DNA of 64,000 bases from contig NZ_JACRTE010000001.1 in assembly GCF_014385105.1 (NCBI RefSeq), positions 310,001 through 374,000 of the forward strand. The letters are read 5' to 3'. A program made the translations under genes and the position numbers. The notes under the pieces were generated by a model. That model was not told where the DNA came from. It worked only from the letters and a program-made list of their open reading frames with translations, and did no database searches. The stretch comes from Qingrenia yutianensis (GTDB lineage Bacteria; Bacillota; Clostridia; UMGS1810). Position 1 is the first letter of the stretch. Every line of letters starts with the position of its first letter. Below are positions 16,621 through 26,092 of the stretch, piece after piece.

Positions 16621-17895
16621 TCAAAAGTTTTCGACAAATTTCCGCACGTTTCCGGCAAGGTAGAGCGAACCTGCGATAAGCACTGAAAAAACGCCGTTTT
16701 TCGAGCTTACGGCATACTCTATCGCATCAAAATTATCCTCAATAAATACGGTATCTTTTTTATACATTTTCGCCGTTTTATAAATTTCTTCAAAGCTTGT
16801 CTGGCGCACGCTCGGCACGCTTGTAATTATAAGTTCATCCGAAATTCTGCATATTTCTTCAAGCGATTTTTCATAATCTTTTTCGTTGAGCATACCAAAA
16901 ACGGCAACAATTTTTTTACCGCGCAAAACGGATTTTGCAGTATCGCAAAGCTTTAAAACTCCGTCATAATTGTGCGCACCGTCGATTATAAAATCGGGCT
17001 TGTCCGCTCCTTTTTCAAAAATTTCAAATCTGCAAATCCATCGTGCATTTTCAAGTCCGCGCCTGATATTTTCCTCGCTTATGCCAAACTTGTCTTTTAT
17101 ACATTCCGCAATGTCAAGCGCCAAAACCGCATTGTAAATCTGGTGGACACCGCAGAGATTTATTTTTAAATTTTTGTAAATTCCATAGTCAAAAACGCTG
17201 ACAATTCCGCTTTTGATTATATTTAATTTTTGGTGATTTACAAGATGTGAATTGGTATTTTTGACCGTTTCATGCACTACTTTTTCCGCGTCTTTATCAA
17301 GCATTTTATACACCGCAACACGCGAATTTTGCTTTATAATTCCGCACTTTTCGGCGGCGATTTTTTCGATTGTGTCACCGAGATATTTTGTGTGGTCAAA
17401 ACTTATTGAGCAAACCGCGCACACAAGCGGATTTTTGACAACGTTGGTGCAGTCGAGCCGTCCGCCGAGTCCGACTTCAAGCACAACAACATCACACTTT
17501 TGATCGGCAAAATACAAAAATGCCGCGGCGGTGATTACCTCAAATTCAATGGGAAAATAATCGCCCTCCGACTTTAAAACGTCAACCGCACTGCGCACAG
17601 TGCCGACGCACCGCTCCAAATCTTCGTCCGAAATATTTTGATTGTTAATTTTTATACGTTCGTTGAAAACCTCGATAAACGGCGACGTGAAAAGTCCCGT
17701 CATACAGCCCGACTCAATCAAAATCTGCGACACAAAAGCCGACACCGAGCCTTTTCCGTTTGTGCCTGCAATATGCACAAATTTAAGCTTGTCCTGCGGA
17801 TTTCCGAGCTTTTCAAGAAGCCTCGTTATGTTGTCAAGTCCCGATTTTTTGCCGAATTTGCTCAAGGAATGAATGTATTTTTCTGCGTTTGTCAT
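16621..17895 (-). CDS. folC: bifunctional folylpolyglutamate synthase / dihydrofolate synthase
   Basis: A 424-residue Mur-ligase-family enzyme that adds glutamates to folates and, in most bacteria, to dihydropteroate. The P-loop is GTNGKGSVSAFVSQIL, the omega loop region SPFIEVFNERIKIN, the catalytic EVGLGGRLDCTN and SFDHTKYLGDTIEKIAAEKCGIIK; the C-terminal domain has DGAHNYDGV. Length is normal. ATG, 5 nt after TTGGAG. It follows valS by 52 bp, with a hairpin between. The two genes are neighbours in many Firmicutes. Confidence 0.94.
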   Translation of the reverse strand: MTNAEKYIHSLSKFGKKSGLDNITRLLEKLGNPQDKLKFVHIAGTNGKGSVSAFVSQILIESGCMTGLFTSPFIEVFNERIKINNQNISDEDLERCVGTVRSAVDVLKSEGDYFPIEFEVITAAAFLYFADQKCDVVVLEVGLGGRLDCTNVVKNPLVCAVCSISFDHTKYLGDTIEKIAAEKCGIIKQNSRVAVYKMLDKDAEKVVHETVKNTNSHLVNHQKLNIIKSGIVSVFDYGIYKNLKINLCGVHQIYNAVLALDIAECIKDKFGISEENIRRGLENARWICRFEIFEKGADKPDFIIDGAHNYDGVLKLCDTAKSVLRGKKIVAVFGMLNEKDYEKSLEEICRISDELIITSVPSVRQTSFEEIYKTAKMYKKDTVFIEDNFDAIEYAVSSKNGVFSVLIAGSLYLAGNVRKFVENF

Positions 17896-17907
17896 TTTAA
17901 CTCCAAT

Positions 17908-17934
17908 TACAAAAGGACGGAAAATCCGTCCTTT
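17908..17934 (-). terminator. weak terminator or attenuator hairpin between valS and folC
   Basis: A perfect 10-bp stem (17912-17921 with 17925-17934, AAAGGACGGA and complement), loop AAA; on minus it is followed by TTTTG only. The short T run suggests partial readthrough into folC. Confidence 0.5.
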
Positions 17935-17947
17935 GCAAGATTTTAAT

Positions 17948-20575
17948 TTATTCTAAATTTTTAAGGCTTTCTTCAACCTTTGCGAGCATTTCTTTGTATT
18001 TTTCGCCCTTAGCCTTTTCTTCGTCAACAACCTTTTGAGGTGCTTTTGCCACAAATCCGGCATTGCCGAGTTTGCCCTCAACGCGCTTTATTTCGGACAA
18101 AAGATGTTCTTTTTCCTTTTTAAGACGTTCTTTTTCGGCGGAAATATCAACCAAATCGCCGAACGGAATAAATATTTTCGCGTTGTCAACAACGGTTGTA
18201 ACCGCGTTTTCGGGTATGCCGTCCTCATTTTCCGCAACGACGGTTTCAAGGCTTGACGCGAGCTTTTCAAAGAACACTTCACAGCCTTTGAAAATTTCGG
18301 GCTTATCGGTAACGATAAATACTTTTGCTCTTCTCGACGGAACAACATTCATTTTGGTTCTTACGTTTCTTATGCTCTTTATAGCCTCCATAATGTTTTC
18401 CATCTGTTCTTCCTCTTTGTCGAACGAGAATTTCTCGCTCGCCTCGGGCCATTTAGAAATCATAATGCTTTCTTCGCCCGTGGGAAGATGCGTGAAAATT
18501 TCTTCTGTTATAAACGGCATAAATGGGTGCAAAAGTTTTAACGTGTTAACCAAAACATATGCAAGCACGCTCTGCGCGGTTTCGTAAGATTTGCCGTCTT
18601 TTTCGTAAAGACGCGGTTTTACAAGCTCAATATACCAGTCGCAGTAATCGTCCCAGATAAAGTCGTAAAGCTTTGCCGCGGCAACGCCGAGTTCAAACTT
18701 TTCGAGGTTTGCCGACACCGCTTTAACAAGCTTGTTATACTTGCTTAAAATCCATTTATCTTCAATTTTGAGGTCGTCAAGGCTCGGAAGTTCGATTTTG
18801 TCAATGCTCAAATTCATAAGCAAAAATCTCGACGCATTCCAGATTTTATTTGCAAAGTTTCTGTTTGCCTCAACTCTCGACTCGTAATAACGCATATCAT
18901 TTCCGGGCGAATTTCCCGTTACGAGTGTAAATCGGAGCGCGTCCGCGCCGTACTGCTCGATAACCTTTAACGGGTCAATGCCGTTGCCGAGCGATTTTGA
19001 CATCTTTCTGCCCTGACTGTCGCGGACAATACCGTGAATGAACACGTGTTCAAACGGCGCTTTTCCTGTGTGTTCGCACGCCGAGAAAATCATACGGGCA
19101 ACCCAGAAGAAAATTATGTCGTAACCCGTAACAAGCACGCTTGTGGGATAGAAATAGTCCAAATCTTCGGTTTTTTCGGGCCAGCCGAGCGTTGAGAACG
19201 GCCAGAGCGCCGAGCTGAACCAGGTATCAAGAACGTCCTCGTCCTGCGTCATATGACCCCCGCATTTGGGGCATACGTCAACGTCGGTTTTCGATACAAC
19301 CGTTTCACCGCATTTGTCGCAGTAGAATGCCGGTATTCTATGTCCCCACCAAAGCTGACGCGAAATGCACCAGTCGTGGATATTTTCCATCCAGTTAAGA
19401 TATATTTTTGAAAAACTGTCGGGAACAAATTTAACTTCTTTGTCTTTTACGACTCTGATTGCCTCTTTTGCAAGGGGCGCCATTTTAACAAACCACTGTT
19501 TTGATGTTATCGGCTCAACGGTCGTCGAGCAGCGGTAGCACTGACCTACATTGTGCTTGTGTTCCTCAACTTTTACCAAAAGACCGAGTTTATCCAAATC
19601 GTCAACCATCGCTTTGCGCGCCTCGTAGCGGTCCATACCCTCGTATTTTCCGCCGTACGAATTTATGGTTGCGTCGTCGTTCAAAACCTTAATCTGTTCA
19701 AGATTGTGTCTTAAACCGACTTCAAAATCGTTCGGGTCGTGCGCAGGCGTAATTTTAACCGCGCCTGTACCGAAATCTTTGTCAACGTATTCGTCCGCGA
19801 TAACGGGAATTTCACGGTTAACAAGCGGAAGAATAAGCATTTTTCCGACTAAATTTTTGTATCTTTCGTCATCGGGATGAACCGCAACGGCAGTATCGCC
19901 TAGGAGCGTTTCGGGACGTGTTGTCGCAATTATAACATACTCGTCGCTGTCCTTAACTGGATACTTGATGTGCCAGAAATGACCTTCCTGCTCGGTGTAT
20001 TCAACCTCCGCGTCCGAAAGTGCGGTTGTGCAGTGCGGACACCAGTTTATAATTCTCGAACCCTGATAGATAAAACCTTTATTGTAAAGGTTTACAAAAA
20101 CCTCGCGCACAGCTTTGGAACAACCCTCGTCCATAGTAAAGCGTTCTCTGTCCCAGTCGCACGACGAGCCGAGTTTTTTAAGCTGATTTATAATTCTCGA
20201 ACCGTATAATTTTTTCCAGTCCCAAACTTTTTCAAGGAATTTTTCGCGTCCCAAATCGTAACGTGTAATTCCCTGCTCGTTTCTTAAAGTTTCCTCAACT
20301 TTAATCTGCGTGGCGATACCTGCATGGTCTGTTCCGGGAATCCAAAGCGCGGAATAACCCATCATACGTTTGTATCTTATCAAAATATCCTGAAGTGTTT
20401 CGTCAAGCGCGTGTCCCATATGTAGCTGACCTGTTACATTCGGGGGCGGAATAACGATAGTAAACGGTTTTTTATCGGGATCCGCTTTAGCGCTGAAATA
20501 TTTTTTATCAACCCAGTTTGAGTATATTCTGTCCTCAACCTCCTGCGGATTGTATACCTTTGCGATTTCTTTCAC
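17948..20575 (-). CDS. valS: valyl-tRNA synthetase
   Basis: An 875-residue class Ia synthetase. HIGH-type motif HMGH in PPNVTGQLHMGHAL, KMSKS in GRKMSKSLGNG, the editing domain with TTRPETLLGDTAVAVHP, a zinc-knuckle-like pair CDKC...CPKC near residue 430, the anticodon-binding domain and the C-terminal coiled coil (EKERLKKEKEHLLSEIKRVEGKL) are all seen. The start is GTG (MKEIAKVYNPQEVE), 10 nt after AGGGAGG. No T-box leader is present: the preceding gene ends only 40 bp upstream. Confidence 0.98.
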   Translation of the reverse strand: MKEIAKVYNPQEVEDRIYSNWVDKKYFSAKADPDKKPFTIVIPPPNVTGQLHMGHALDETLQDILIRYKRMMGYSALWIPGTDHAGIATQIKVEETLRNEQGITRYDLGREKFLEKVWDWKKLYGSRIINQLKKLGSSCDWDRERFTMDEGCSKAVREVFVNLYNKGFIYQGSRIINWCPHCTTALSDAEVEYTEQEGHFWHIKYPVKDSDEYVIIATTRPETLLGDTAVAVHPDDERYKNLVGKMLILPLVNREIPVIADEYVDKDFGTGAVKITPAHDPNDFEVGLRHNLEQIKVLNDDATINSYGGKYEGMDRYEARKAMVDDLDKLGLLVKVEEHKHNVGQCYRCSTTVEPITSKQWFVKMAPLAKEAIRVVKDKEVKFVPDSFSKIYLNWMENIHDWCISRQLWWGHRIPAFYCDKCGETVVSKTDVDVCPKCGGHMTQDEDVLDTWFSSALWPFSTLGWPEKTEDLDYFYPTSVLVTGYDIIFFWVARMIFSACEHTGKAPFEHVFIHGIVRDSQGRKMSKSLGNGIDPLKVIEQYGADALRFTLVTGNSPGNDMRYYESRVEANRNFANKIWNASRFLLMNLSIDKIELPSLDDLKIEDKWILSKYNKLVKAVSANLEKFELGVAAAKLYDFIWDDYCDWYIELVKPRLYEKDGKSYETAQSVLAYVLVNTLKLLHPFMPFITEEIFTHLPTGEESIMISKWPEASEKFSFDKEEEQMENIMEAIKSIRNVRTKMNVVPSRRAKVFIVTDKPEIFKGCEVFFEKLASSLETVVAENEDGIPENAVTTVVDNAKIFIPFGDLVDISAEKERLKKEKEHLLSEIKRVEGKLGNAGFVAKAPQKVVDEEKAKGEKYKEMLAKVEESLKNLE

Positions 20576-20615
20576 TTTTAAAAATCCTCCCTAGCCGAAA
20601 GACAGTCTTTGCTGC

Positions 20616-20795
20616 CTATCCGATTTTAAATATTATTATTGCTCCGATAAGCACCAGAACAAAGCCTGCCAGTTTAACCATACCTGTATATTTTTTGTCT
20701 GTATCGTCCTTTTTTATAACATCTTCAACGATTTTTTTTGCACCGTACGAAATAACCGCTCCGATTACAAGAAGAACGAAAGCTAAAATTTTCAT
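20616..20795 (-). CDS. small two-helix membrane protein, function unknown
   Basis: A 59-residue protein with two hydrophobic helices (ILAFVLLVIGAVISYGA and LAGFVLVLIGAIIIF) separated by a charged loop KKIVEDVIKKDDTDKKYTGMVK. I do not recognise a named family; similar small proteins occur in Clostridia. The start is ATG, 5 nt after GGGAGTGTG; the pgsA stop codon lies inside that leader, so it is probably translated together with pgsA. It sits between pgsA and valS. Confidence 0.7.
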   Translation of the reverse strand: MKILAFVLLVIGAVISYGAKKIVEDVIKKDDTDKKYTGMVKLAGFVLVLIGAIIIFKIG

Positions 20796-20797
20796 AG

Positions 20798-21355
20798 TCA
20801 CACTCCCGTGTTTTTGTTTGAATTTGTATTTTGCGACACTTGATTTGCCTTAACCGTGACAAAACTTATGCAGTACGTTATAAACGCGCACGCCATTGAA
20901 ATGACCACAACTACCGAGAAAATATCTATAAATTTTCCGAGGCACATTGCGTCCACCAACAGCAAAAACGTTAAAAACGCCGCAAGCTTGCCGAAAAAGT
21001 TTGACGGAATGATGATTTTTTCCTTTTTGTAAATAAAACTGCCCGAAAAAATCATAACAAGCTCTTTTACCAGCACAAAATACAAAAACCAACCGCTTAA
21101 ATTTCCCGTTGCAACAAGGGTTGCAACGACGGTTATAACCATACATTTGTCCGCCGCGGGATCAAGCATTTTGCCGAGCGCCGTAATCATATTGAATTTT
21201 CGTGCTATAAATCCGTCCGCAACATCGAGAAGCATTGCAAAAACAAATATGCAAAGCGCCGTAAAATGTGCGTTTTCCATTCCCGAAAAATACACAATCG
21301 GGAAAACGGGAACAAGCAAAAATCTTATCGTTGTAAGAATATTAGGTATAGTCAA
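20798..21355 (-). CDS. pgsA: CDP-diacylglycerol-glycerol-3-phosphate 3-phosphatidyltransferase
   Basis: A 185-residue membrane enzyme making phosphatidylglycerol phosphate, the committed step to phosphatidylglycerol. The CDP-alcohol phosphatidyltransferase motif DG-AR-G-D-D is seen from DVADGFIARKFN to GKMLDPAADK, with several transmembrane helices after it. The start is TTG (MTIPNILTTIRF), 6 nt after AAGGTGGG. Downstream it nearly abuts a small membrane protein gene. In B. subtilis pgsA has different neighbours, so the phospholipid headgroup is assigned by family similarity only. Confidence 0.92.
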   Translation of the reverse strand: MTIPNILTTIRFLLVPVFPIVYFSGMENAHFTALCIFVFAMLLDVADGFIARKFNMITALGKMLDPAADKCMVITVVATLVATGNLSGWFLYFVLVKELVMIFSGSFIYKKEKIIIPSNFFGKLAAFLTFLLLVDAMCLGKFIDIFSVVVVISMACAFITYCISFVTVKANQVSQNTNSNKNTGV

Positions 21356-21377
21356 AAAATTCCCACCTTAAAATTTG

Positions 21378-22346
21378 TCAGATTGACATTTTCTTAACCA
21401 ATTCAAGCATTTCAGGCTCGATATTTTTGGTCATTTCAAGTGCTTCGTTAATTTCTATATCAACAATTTTTCCGTTCTGCTGTGCAATTATGCGGTTAAT
21501 CGTACCGTTTGCAAGAAGGTCGGCAGCATAACTTCCCATTTTTGTAGCGGTAACTCTGTCGATAAGCGTGGGGCTTCCTCCGCGCTGAACGTAACCGAGA
21601 ACGGTTGCTCTCGTTTCAATTCCCGTTGCCTCTTCGATGTTTTTGCAAAGCTCAAATGTTTCGCCTACGCCCTCGGAAACAACGATAATGTAATGCGATT
21701 TGCCTCTGTTTCTGCCCTCTATAACGGTTTTCTTGATTTCGTCCAAATCGTAAGGAGCCTCGGGGATAATAACCGCCTCCGCACCGTTTGCAACCGCAAG
21801 GTTAACGGGGATATATCCTGCATTTCTGCCCATAACCTCAACAACCGAGCATCTTTCGTGGCTGGACGCAGTATCTCTGATTTTGTCAATCGCCTGCATA
21901 GCGGTATTAAGCGCCGTATCGTAACCGATTGTGTATTCGGTGCAGCCTATGTCGTTATCGATTGTTCCGGGAATGCCGATAGTGGGCAATCCCGCATTTG
22001 CAAGCGCTCTTGCACCTTTATACGAACCGTCGCCGCCGATAACCACAAGCGCGTCAATACCGAAAATTCTTGCAACTTCAACCGCTTTTTTTATGCCCTC
22101 TTCGGTTGCAAAGCTTTTGCTTCTCGCGGTCTGCAAAAATGTACCGCCCCTTTGAAGAATATCAGAAACGGAACGCGAATTAAGCTCCTCGATTTCGCCT
22201 CTCAAAAGACCGTGGTAACCGCGTCTTACACCCATAACTTTCATACCGTGGCACATTGCACCGCGTGCAACCGCTCTTATAGCCGCGTTCATACCGGGTG
22301 CGTCGCCGCCCGAAGTAAGTACGCCGATAGTTTTAATCTCTTTCAT
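21378..22346 (-). CDS. pfkA: ATP-dependent 6-phosphofructokinase
   Basis: A 322-residue glycolytic kinase making fructose 1,6-bisphosphate. GVLTSGGDAPGMNAAIRA, the ATP site GGDGSYKGA, the catalytic GTIDNDI with the proton-accepting Asp, and the substrate site VEVMGRNAGYIPV are present; Gly after GGD and length fit bacterial ATP-PFK. Three ATGs follow AAAGGAA closely; the third (MKEIKTIGVL), 10 nt away, gives the family N-terminus. The gene is 43 bp after mtrB and 22 bp before pgsA, and may share the mtrB promoter. Confidence 0.96.
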   Translation of the reverse strand: MKEIKTIGVLTSGGDAPGMNAAIRAVARGAMCHGMKVMGVRRGYHGLLRGEIEELNSRSVSDILQRGGTFLQTARSKSFATEEGIKKAVEVARIFGIDALVVIGGDGSYKGARALANAGLPTIGIPGTIDNDIGCTEYTIGYDTALNTAMQAIDKIRDTASSHERCSVVEVMGRNAGYIPVNLAVANGAEAVIIPEAPYDLDEIKKTVIEGRNRGKSHYIIVVSEGVGETFELCKNIEEATGIETRATVLGYVQRGGSPTLIDRVTATKMGSYAADLLANGTINRIIAQQNGKIVDIEINEALEMTKNIEPEMLELVKKMSI

Positions 22347-22389
22347 TGTCATCATTTCCTTTCAGCCTGCATATTAAACAGAAAATTTT

Positions 22390-22602
22390 TTAACGTGTGG
22401 TAATTTCGCCGTGTTTTGTATAAATTACGGCATTGCCTTTAACTTTCATAGCGGTTGTGGTTTCGGTAAACTGTGCAATGAAAACCTCGCCCTCCGAAAG
22501 CATTTCGGTGTGATGAAATTTCGTGTCGCGTCCGCTTGTAAGACCCGTAATGCTCACGCCGTCTTTGAGCGCTTTGACAACTACATAATCAAAATTATCC
22601 AT
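22390..22602 (-). CDS. mtrB: TRAP (trp RNA-binding attenuation protein) homologue
   Basis: A 70-residue protein matching the Bacillus TRAP subunit along its length: DYVVVKALKDGVSITGLT, RDTKFHHTEML, GEVFIAQFTE, AMKVKGNAVI. TRAP forms 11-subunit rings that bind tryptophan and wrap (G/U)AG-repeat RNA. Residues that contact tryptophan are conserved (Thr22, Thr27, Gln44, Thr46, equivalent to Thr25, Thr30, Gln47, Thr49). Of the RNA-binding triad Lys37-Lys56-Arg58, the counterparts are Met34, Lys53 and Lys55. The start is ATG, 9 nt after TTGGAGA; the longer frame's first 23 residues lie in the promoter region. No trp gene is nearby. Confidence 0.9.
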   Translation of the reverse strand: MDNFDYVVVKALKDGVSITGLTSGRDTKFHHTEMLSEGEVFIAQFTETTTAMKVKGNAVIYTKHGEITTR

Positions 22603-22642
22603 TTTCGTAATTCTCCAATCTAAAAAATCACTATATTCTATA

Positions 22643-22671
22643 ATTTTACAACATTTTCTAAAAAAAATCAA
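22643..22671 (-). promoter_or_regulatory. promoter of mtrB (and possibly pfkA)
   Basis: In the 72-bp dnaE-mtrB gap the minus strand has TTGATT (22666-22671), 17 bp, TAAAAT (22643-22648). The -35 box lies just upstream of (in transcription order after) the dnaE stop. It could make mtrB-pfkA-pgsA-valS partly independent of the hprK-dnaE genes. Confidence 0.55.
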
Positions 22672-22674
22672 CAG

Positions 22675-25600
22675 TTATTTTACTTTTACGTTATCTTTAC
22701 CGAAAATTTTTTCCGCGTCACTTAAAAATGATGTGCAAATGTGCACATTTTGACCGTTTTTTGCACTGTAAACCATATTTTTTTCCTCCACAAAAACCGC
22801 AAGGTGCGAACTTCCGCGGTATTTCTCCGCAAGACTTTTAACTTTTGAAAGCTCGTTTTCGGTTTTTATGCGTATATACACCGTCTGCGCACCGGGAACG
22901 ATGTAATTTTCGGCTTTGGTTACATTTTTCACTATAAGGTTTAAATTATCGTTGTAGTCAAACGAAACCTCGGCGTCGATAACCGCAATGTTTCCGACGT
23001 AAAATTCACTTTGAAAACGCTCCAGAATATTCGGAAAAACAACCGCCTCGCACGACGAAACAAAATCCTCAATTTCCGCCGTTGCCATAACCGTTCCTTT
23101 GGACGTTTTTTTGCGCGTGATTTTTGAAATCATAACGCCGACGCGCACGCTTTGCCCGTCTTTGTATCTTTCTTCGGTTATCTCCGAAATCGGCACACAC
23201 CGCGCAGTTTCAAACTTTCTGCGGAATTTATCGAGAGGATGCCCCGAAAAATAAATTCCCGAAAGCTCCTTTTCAAACAAGAGCTTATCTGACAAAGAAA
23301 AATCGGCTTCGGGCGGAAAATTATCCGCGCAAACGCTTTGTTCCGCCGCCGTGTCAAACATTGTAAACTGCCCCAACGCCGTATTTCTGCCGGTTCTTAC
23401 CGCACTTTCGATAATATCGGCGCTGTTTATCAAAATCTGCCGTCTGTTCGGATTTATGCTGTCAAACGCACCGCATTTTATAAGGCTTTCAACCGCTTTT
23501 TTGTTTAATGCCGTTCCCATAACGTTGCAAAAATCCGTAAACGACACAAACTTTTTCGTGCGCCGTTTTTCGATTTCCTCGGCAAAAACACCACCTACAC
23601 CCTTTATCGACGAGAGCGAAAAACGCACATTATTTCCGCTCACGGTAAAGTCCGCACCGCTTTCGTTTATGTCGGGCGGAAGAATTTTTATTCCGTATTT
23701 TTTGTATTCTTCAATATATTCAGCCTGCTTTGCCGAAAAACAGTTTTTCAAAAGCGCAACAAGATAAACCGCACGGTAATAGTATTTTAAATATGCCGTC
23801 TGATATACGATTTTTGCATATGCCGCGGCGTGCGATTTATTGAACGCATACTTTGAAAACTCGGCAAGCTCGGCAAAAATCTCCTCCGAAAGTTTTTGAG
23901 AAATTCCGTTTGCAAGCGTCCCTTTTATTACAACATTTCCGTTTTCGTCTTTGAGTCCGTTAAGAAAAACATTCTTTTCCGCCTCAAGTGCCGCGTGATT
24001 TTTCTTTGCCATTGCACGGCGCACAAGGTCGGCGCGTCCGAGAGAATAGCCGGCAAGCGCGCGGAAAATCTGCATAGCCTGCTCCTGATACACAATAGAG
24101 CCGCAGGTCGGCTTTAAAATATCCTCCAAAAGCGGGTGCTTGTATGTGATTTTTCCGCTGTTTCGGTTTTTCAAAAACAGCGGAATTTGTATTTTTGCGG
24201 TCGCCGGACGGTAAAGCGAAAGTCCTGCTATAATGTCCTCAAAACACCGCGGTTTGAGGTCTTTCAAAAACGATGTCATACCGCGGCTTTCCACCTGAAA
24301 AACACCCGATGTGCCGCCGTTTGAAAGCATTTTGTAAATATTTTCATCCTCGTAGTCTATGTTTTCAATCGCAAAATCTTTGTCATATGTTTTTTGTATC
24401 ATTTTCACCGCGTCGCTTATAACGGTAAGGTTGCGCAGTCCGAGAAAATCCATTTTTACAACGCCGATTTTCTCCAGAACTTTCATATGATACTGCGACA
24501 TATACGCAATATCGCCGTAAATGAGCGGAACACAGTTGTAAAGCTTTTTATCGGTTACAATAAGCCCCGCCGCGTGCTTTGACACGTTTTTCGGCAAGCC
24601 CTCAATCTTTTTCGCCGTATCAATCAGACGGTGCGCACGGTTGTCGGAAAGATATATTTTTTTAAGCTCCGCACTCTCCTCCATTGCCGTGTCAATGGTC
24701 ATACCGAGCGTGTGCGGAATAAGCTTTGCAATCTTGTCCACAAACGGAATGGGCAAATCGAGGACACGTCCGACGTCGCGTATCGAACCGCGCGCAAGCA
24801 TTGTGTCGAACGCGGCAATCTGCGCAACATAATCACGTCCGTATTTTTGCACCATATACTCTATAACCTCGTCACGCCGTACATAGCAAAAATCAATATC
24901 AATATCGGGCATACTCACCCTTTCGGGATTTAAAAATCTTTCAAACAGAAGCCCGTATTTTATGGGGTCAATGTCGGTGATGTTCAAAAGATACGAAACA
25001 ATGCTTCCTGCCGCCGAGCCTCTGCCGGGGCCTACCGAAATGCCGTGTTCTTTAGCGTATTTAACATAATCGCGCACAATGAGAAAATAGTCCGCAAAGC
25101 CCATAGAAATTATGGTGTCAAGCTCTTTTGCAAGACGGTTTTTAACCTCGTCCGTCACGTTTTTGTACCGAACGGGCAGCGCATCTTCGCAAAGTTTTGT
25201 AAGGTAGTCTTTTGCGGAAATATTGCCGGGGAGCGTAAGCTTGGGAAGATAAATTTTATCAAAGCTTATTTCAACATTGCATTTTTCTGCAATCTCGGCA
25301 GTGTTTTCAACCGCGAACGGATAATCTTCAAAAAGTTTTGCCATTTCGTCCTGCGTTTTAAAATAAAATTCGTCGTTTGAAAACCTCATTCGTTCGCCGT
25401 CGTCAATTTTTTTGCCCGTTTGTATGCACAAAAGCACATCGTGAAAATCAGCGTCCTCACGGTTTACATAATGCACGTCATTTGTTGCAGCAACTTTTAT
25501 GTCAAACTTTTTTGAAAGGTCAATCACCATAGGGATAAGACGTTTTTCGTCCTCCAAGCCGTGATTTTGAATTTCAAGGTAAAAATCATCACCGTAGATT

Positions 25601-26085
25601 TTTTTGTAATGCAGTGCATACTCCTCGGCTTTTGCATAATCGCCCGACAAAAGCGCGGAGTTGACATTTCCGAAAAGGCACGCGGAAAGCGCGATTATTC
25701 CGTCGCTGTACTTCTCCAAAACCTCAAAATCCACCCTCGGCTTATAGTAATATCCTTCCGTAAAGCCCAAAGAGCAGATTTTCATAAGATTTATATAACC
25801 TGTATTGTTTTTTGCGAGCAAAACAAGGTGACCGTATTTGTTGTCAATACCGTAAACTTTTGATTTACGCGAATTCGGAGCGGTGTAAACTTCACAGCCG
25901 ATAATGGGTTTTATTCCGTATTCTTTTGCTTTAAGATAAAAATCGACCGCACCGAACATAACGCCGTGGTCTGTAATGGCTACGGCGCTCATATTGTCGT
26001 CGGCGGCTTTTTTTATAACGGCATCGATTTTCGCCGCACCGTCGAGCAGACTGTATTGAGTATGAAGGTGCAGATGCGTGAACAT
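22675..26085 (-). CDS. dnaE: DNA polymerase III alpha subunit (DnaE)
   Basis: An 1136-residue C-family polymerase. The N-terminal PHP domain starts FTHLHLHTQYSLLDG and keeps ITDHGVMFG and the HYVNREDADFHD segment; the palm has GPGRGSAAGSIVSYLL and the catalytic PDIDIDFCYVRRDE; helix-hairpin-helix (FSLSSIKGVGG) and OB fold (VRVGVMISKITRKKTSKG) follow. In Firmicutes DnaE extends RNA primers beside PolC. The ATG lies 7 bp after the whiA stop codon with only a weak upstream ribosome site. The length is on the long side of the DnaE3-type group. Confidence 0.97.
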   Translation of the reverse strand: MFTHLHLHTQYSLLDGAAKIDAVIKKAADDNMSAVAITDHGVMFGAVDFYLKAKEYGIKPIIGCEVYTAPNSRKSKVYGIDNKYGHLVLLAKNNTGYINLMKICSLGFTEGYYYKPRVDFEVLEKYSDGIIALSACLFGNVNSALLSGDYAKAEEYALHYKKIYGDDFYLEIQNHGLEDEKRLIPMVIDLSKKFDIKVAATNDVHYVNREDADFHDVLLCIQTGKKIDDGERMRFSNDEFYFKTQDEMAKLFEDYPFAVENTAEIAEKCNVEISFDKIYLPKLTLPGNISAKDYLTKLCEDALPVRYKNVTDEVKNRLAKELDTIISMGFADYFLIVRDYVKYAKEHGISVGPGRGSAAGSIVSYLLNITDIDPIKYGLLFERFLNPERVSMPDIDIDFCYVRRDEVIEYMVQKYGRDYVAQIAAFDTMLARGSIRDVGRVLDLPIPFVDKIAKLIPHTLGMTIDTAMEESAELKKIYLSDNRAHRLIDTAKKIEGLPKNVSKHAAGLIVTDKKLYNCVPLIYGDIAYMSQYHMKVLEKIGVVKMDFLGLRNLTVISDAVKMIQKTYDKDFAIENIDYEDENIYKMLSNGGTSGVFQVESRGMTSFLKDLKPRCFEDIIAGLSLYRPATAKIQIPLFLKNRNSGKITYKHPLLEDILKPTCGSIVYQEQAMQIFRALAGYSLGRADLVRRAMAKKNHAALEAEKNVFLNGLKDENGNVVIKGTLANGISQKLSEEIFAELAEFSKYAFNKSHAAAYAKIVYQTAYLKYYYRAVYLVALLKNCFSAKQAEYIEEYKKYGIKILPPDINESGADFTVSGNNVRFSLSSIKGVGGVFAEEIEKRRTKKFVSFTDFCNVMGTALNKKAVESLIKCGAFDSINPNRRQILINSADIIESAVRTGRNTALGQFTMFDTAAEQSVCADNFPPEADFSLSDKLLFEKELSGIYFSGHPLDKFRRKFETARCVPISEITEERYKDGQSVRVGVMISKITRKKTSKGTVMATAEIEDFVSSCEAVVFPNILERFQSEFYVGNIAVIDAEVSFDYNDNLNLIVKNVTKAENYIVPGAQTVYIRIKTENELSKVKSLAEKYRGSSHLAVFVEEKNMVYSAKNGQNVHICTSFLSDAEKIFGKDNVKVK

Positions 26086-26092
26086 ATACTTT

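Noticed and set aside
20576..20615. T-box leader for valS
   Set aside because: Only 40 bp separate valS from the preceding gene, too short for a T-box, and no T-box bulge motif was seen.
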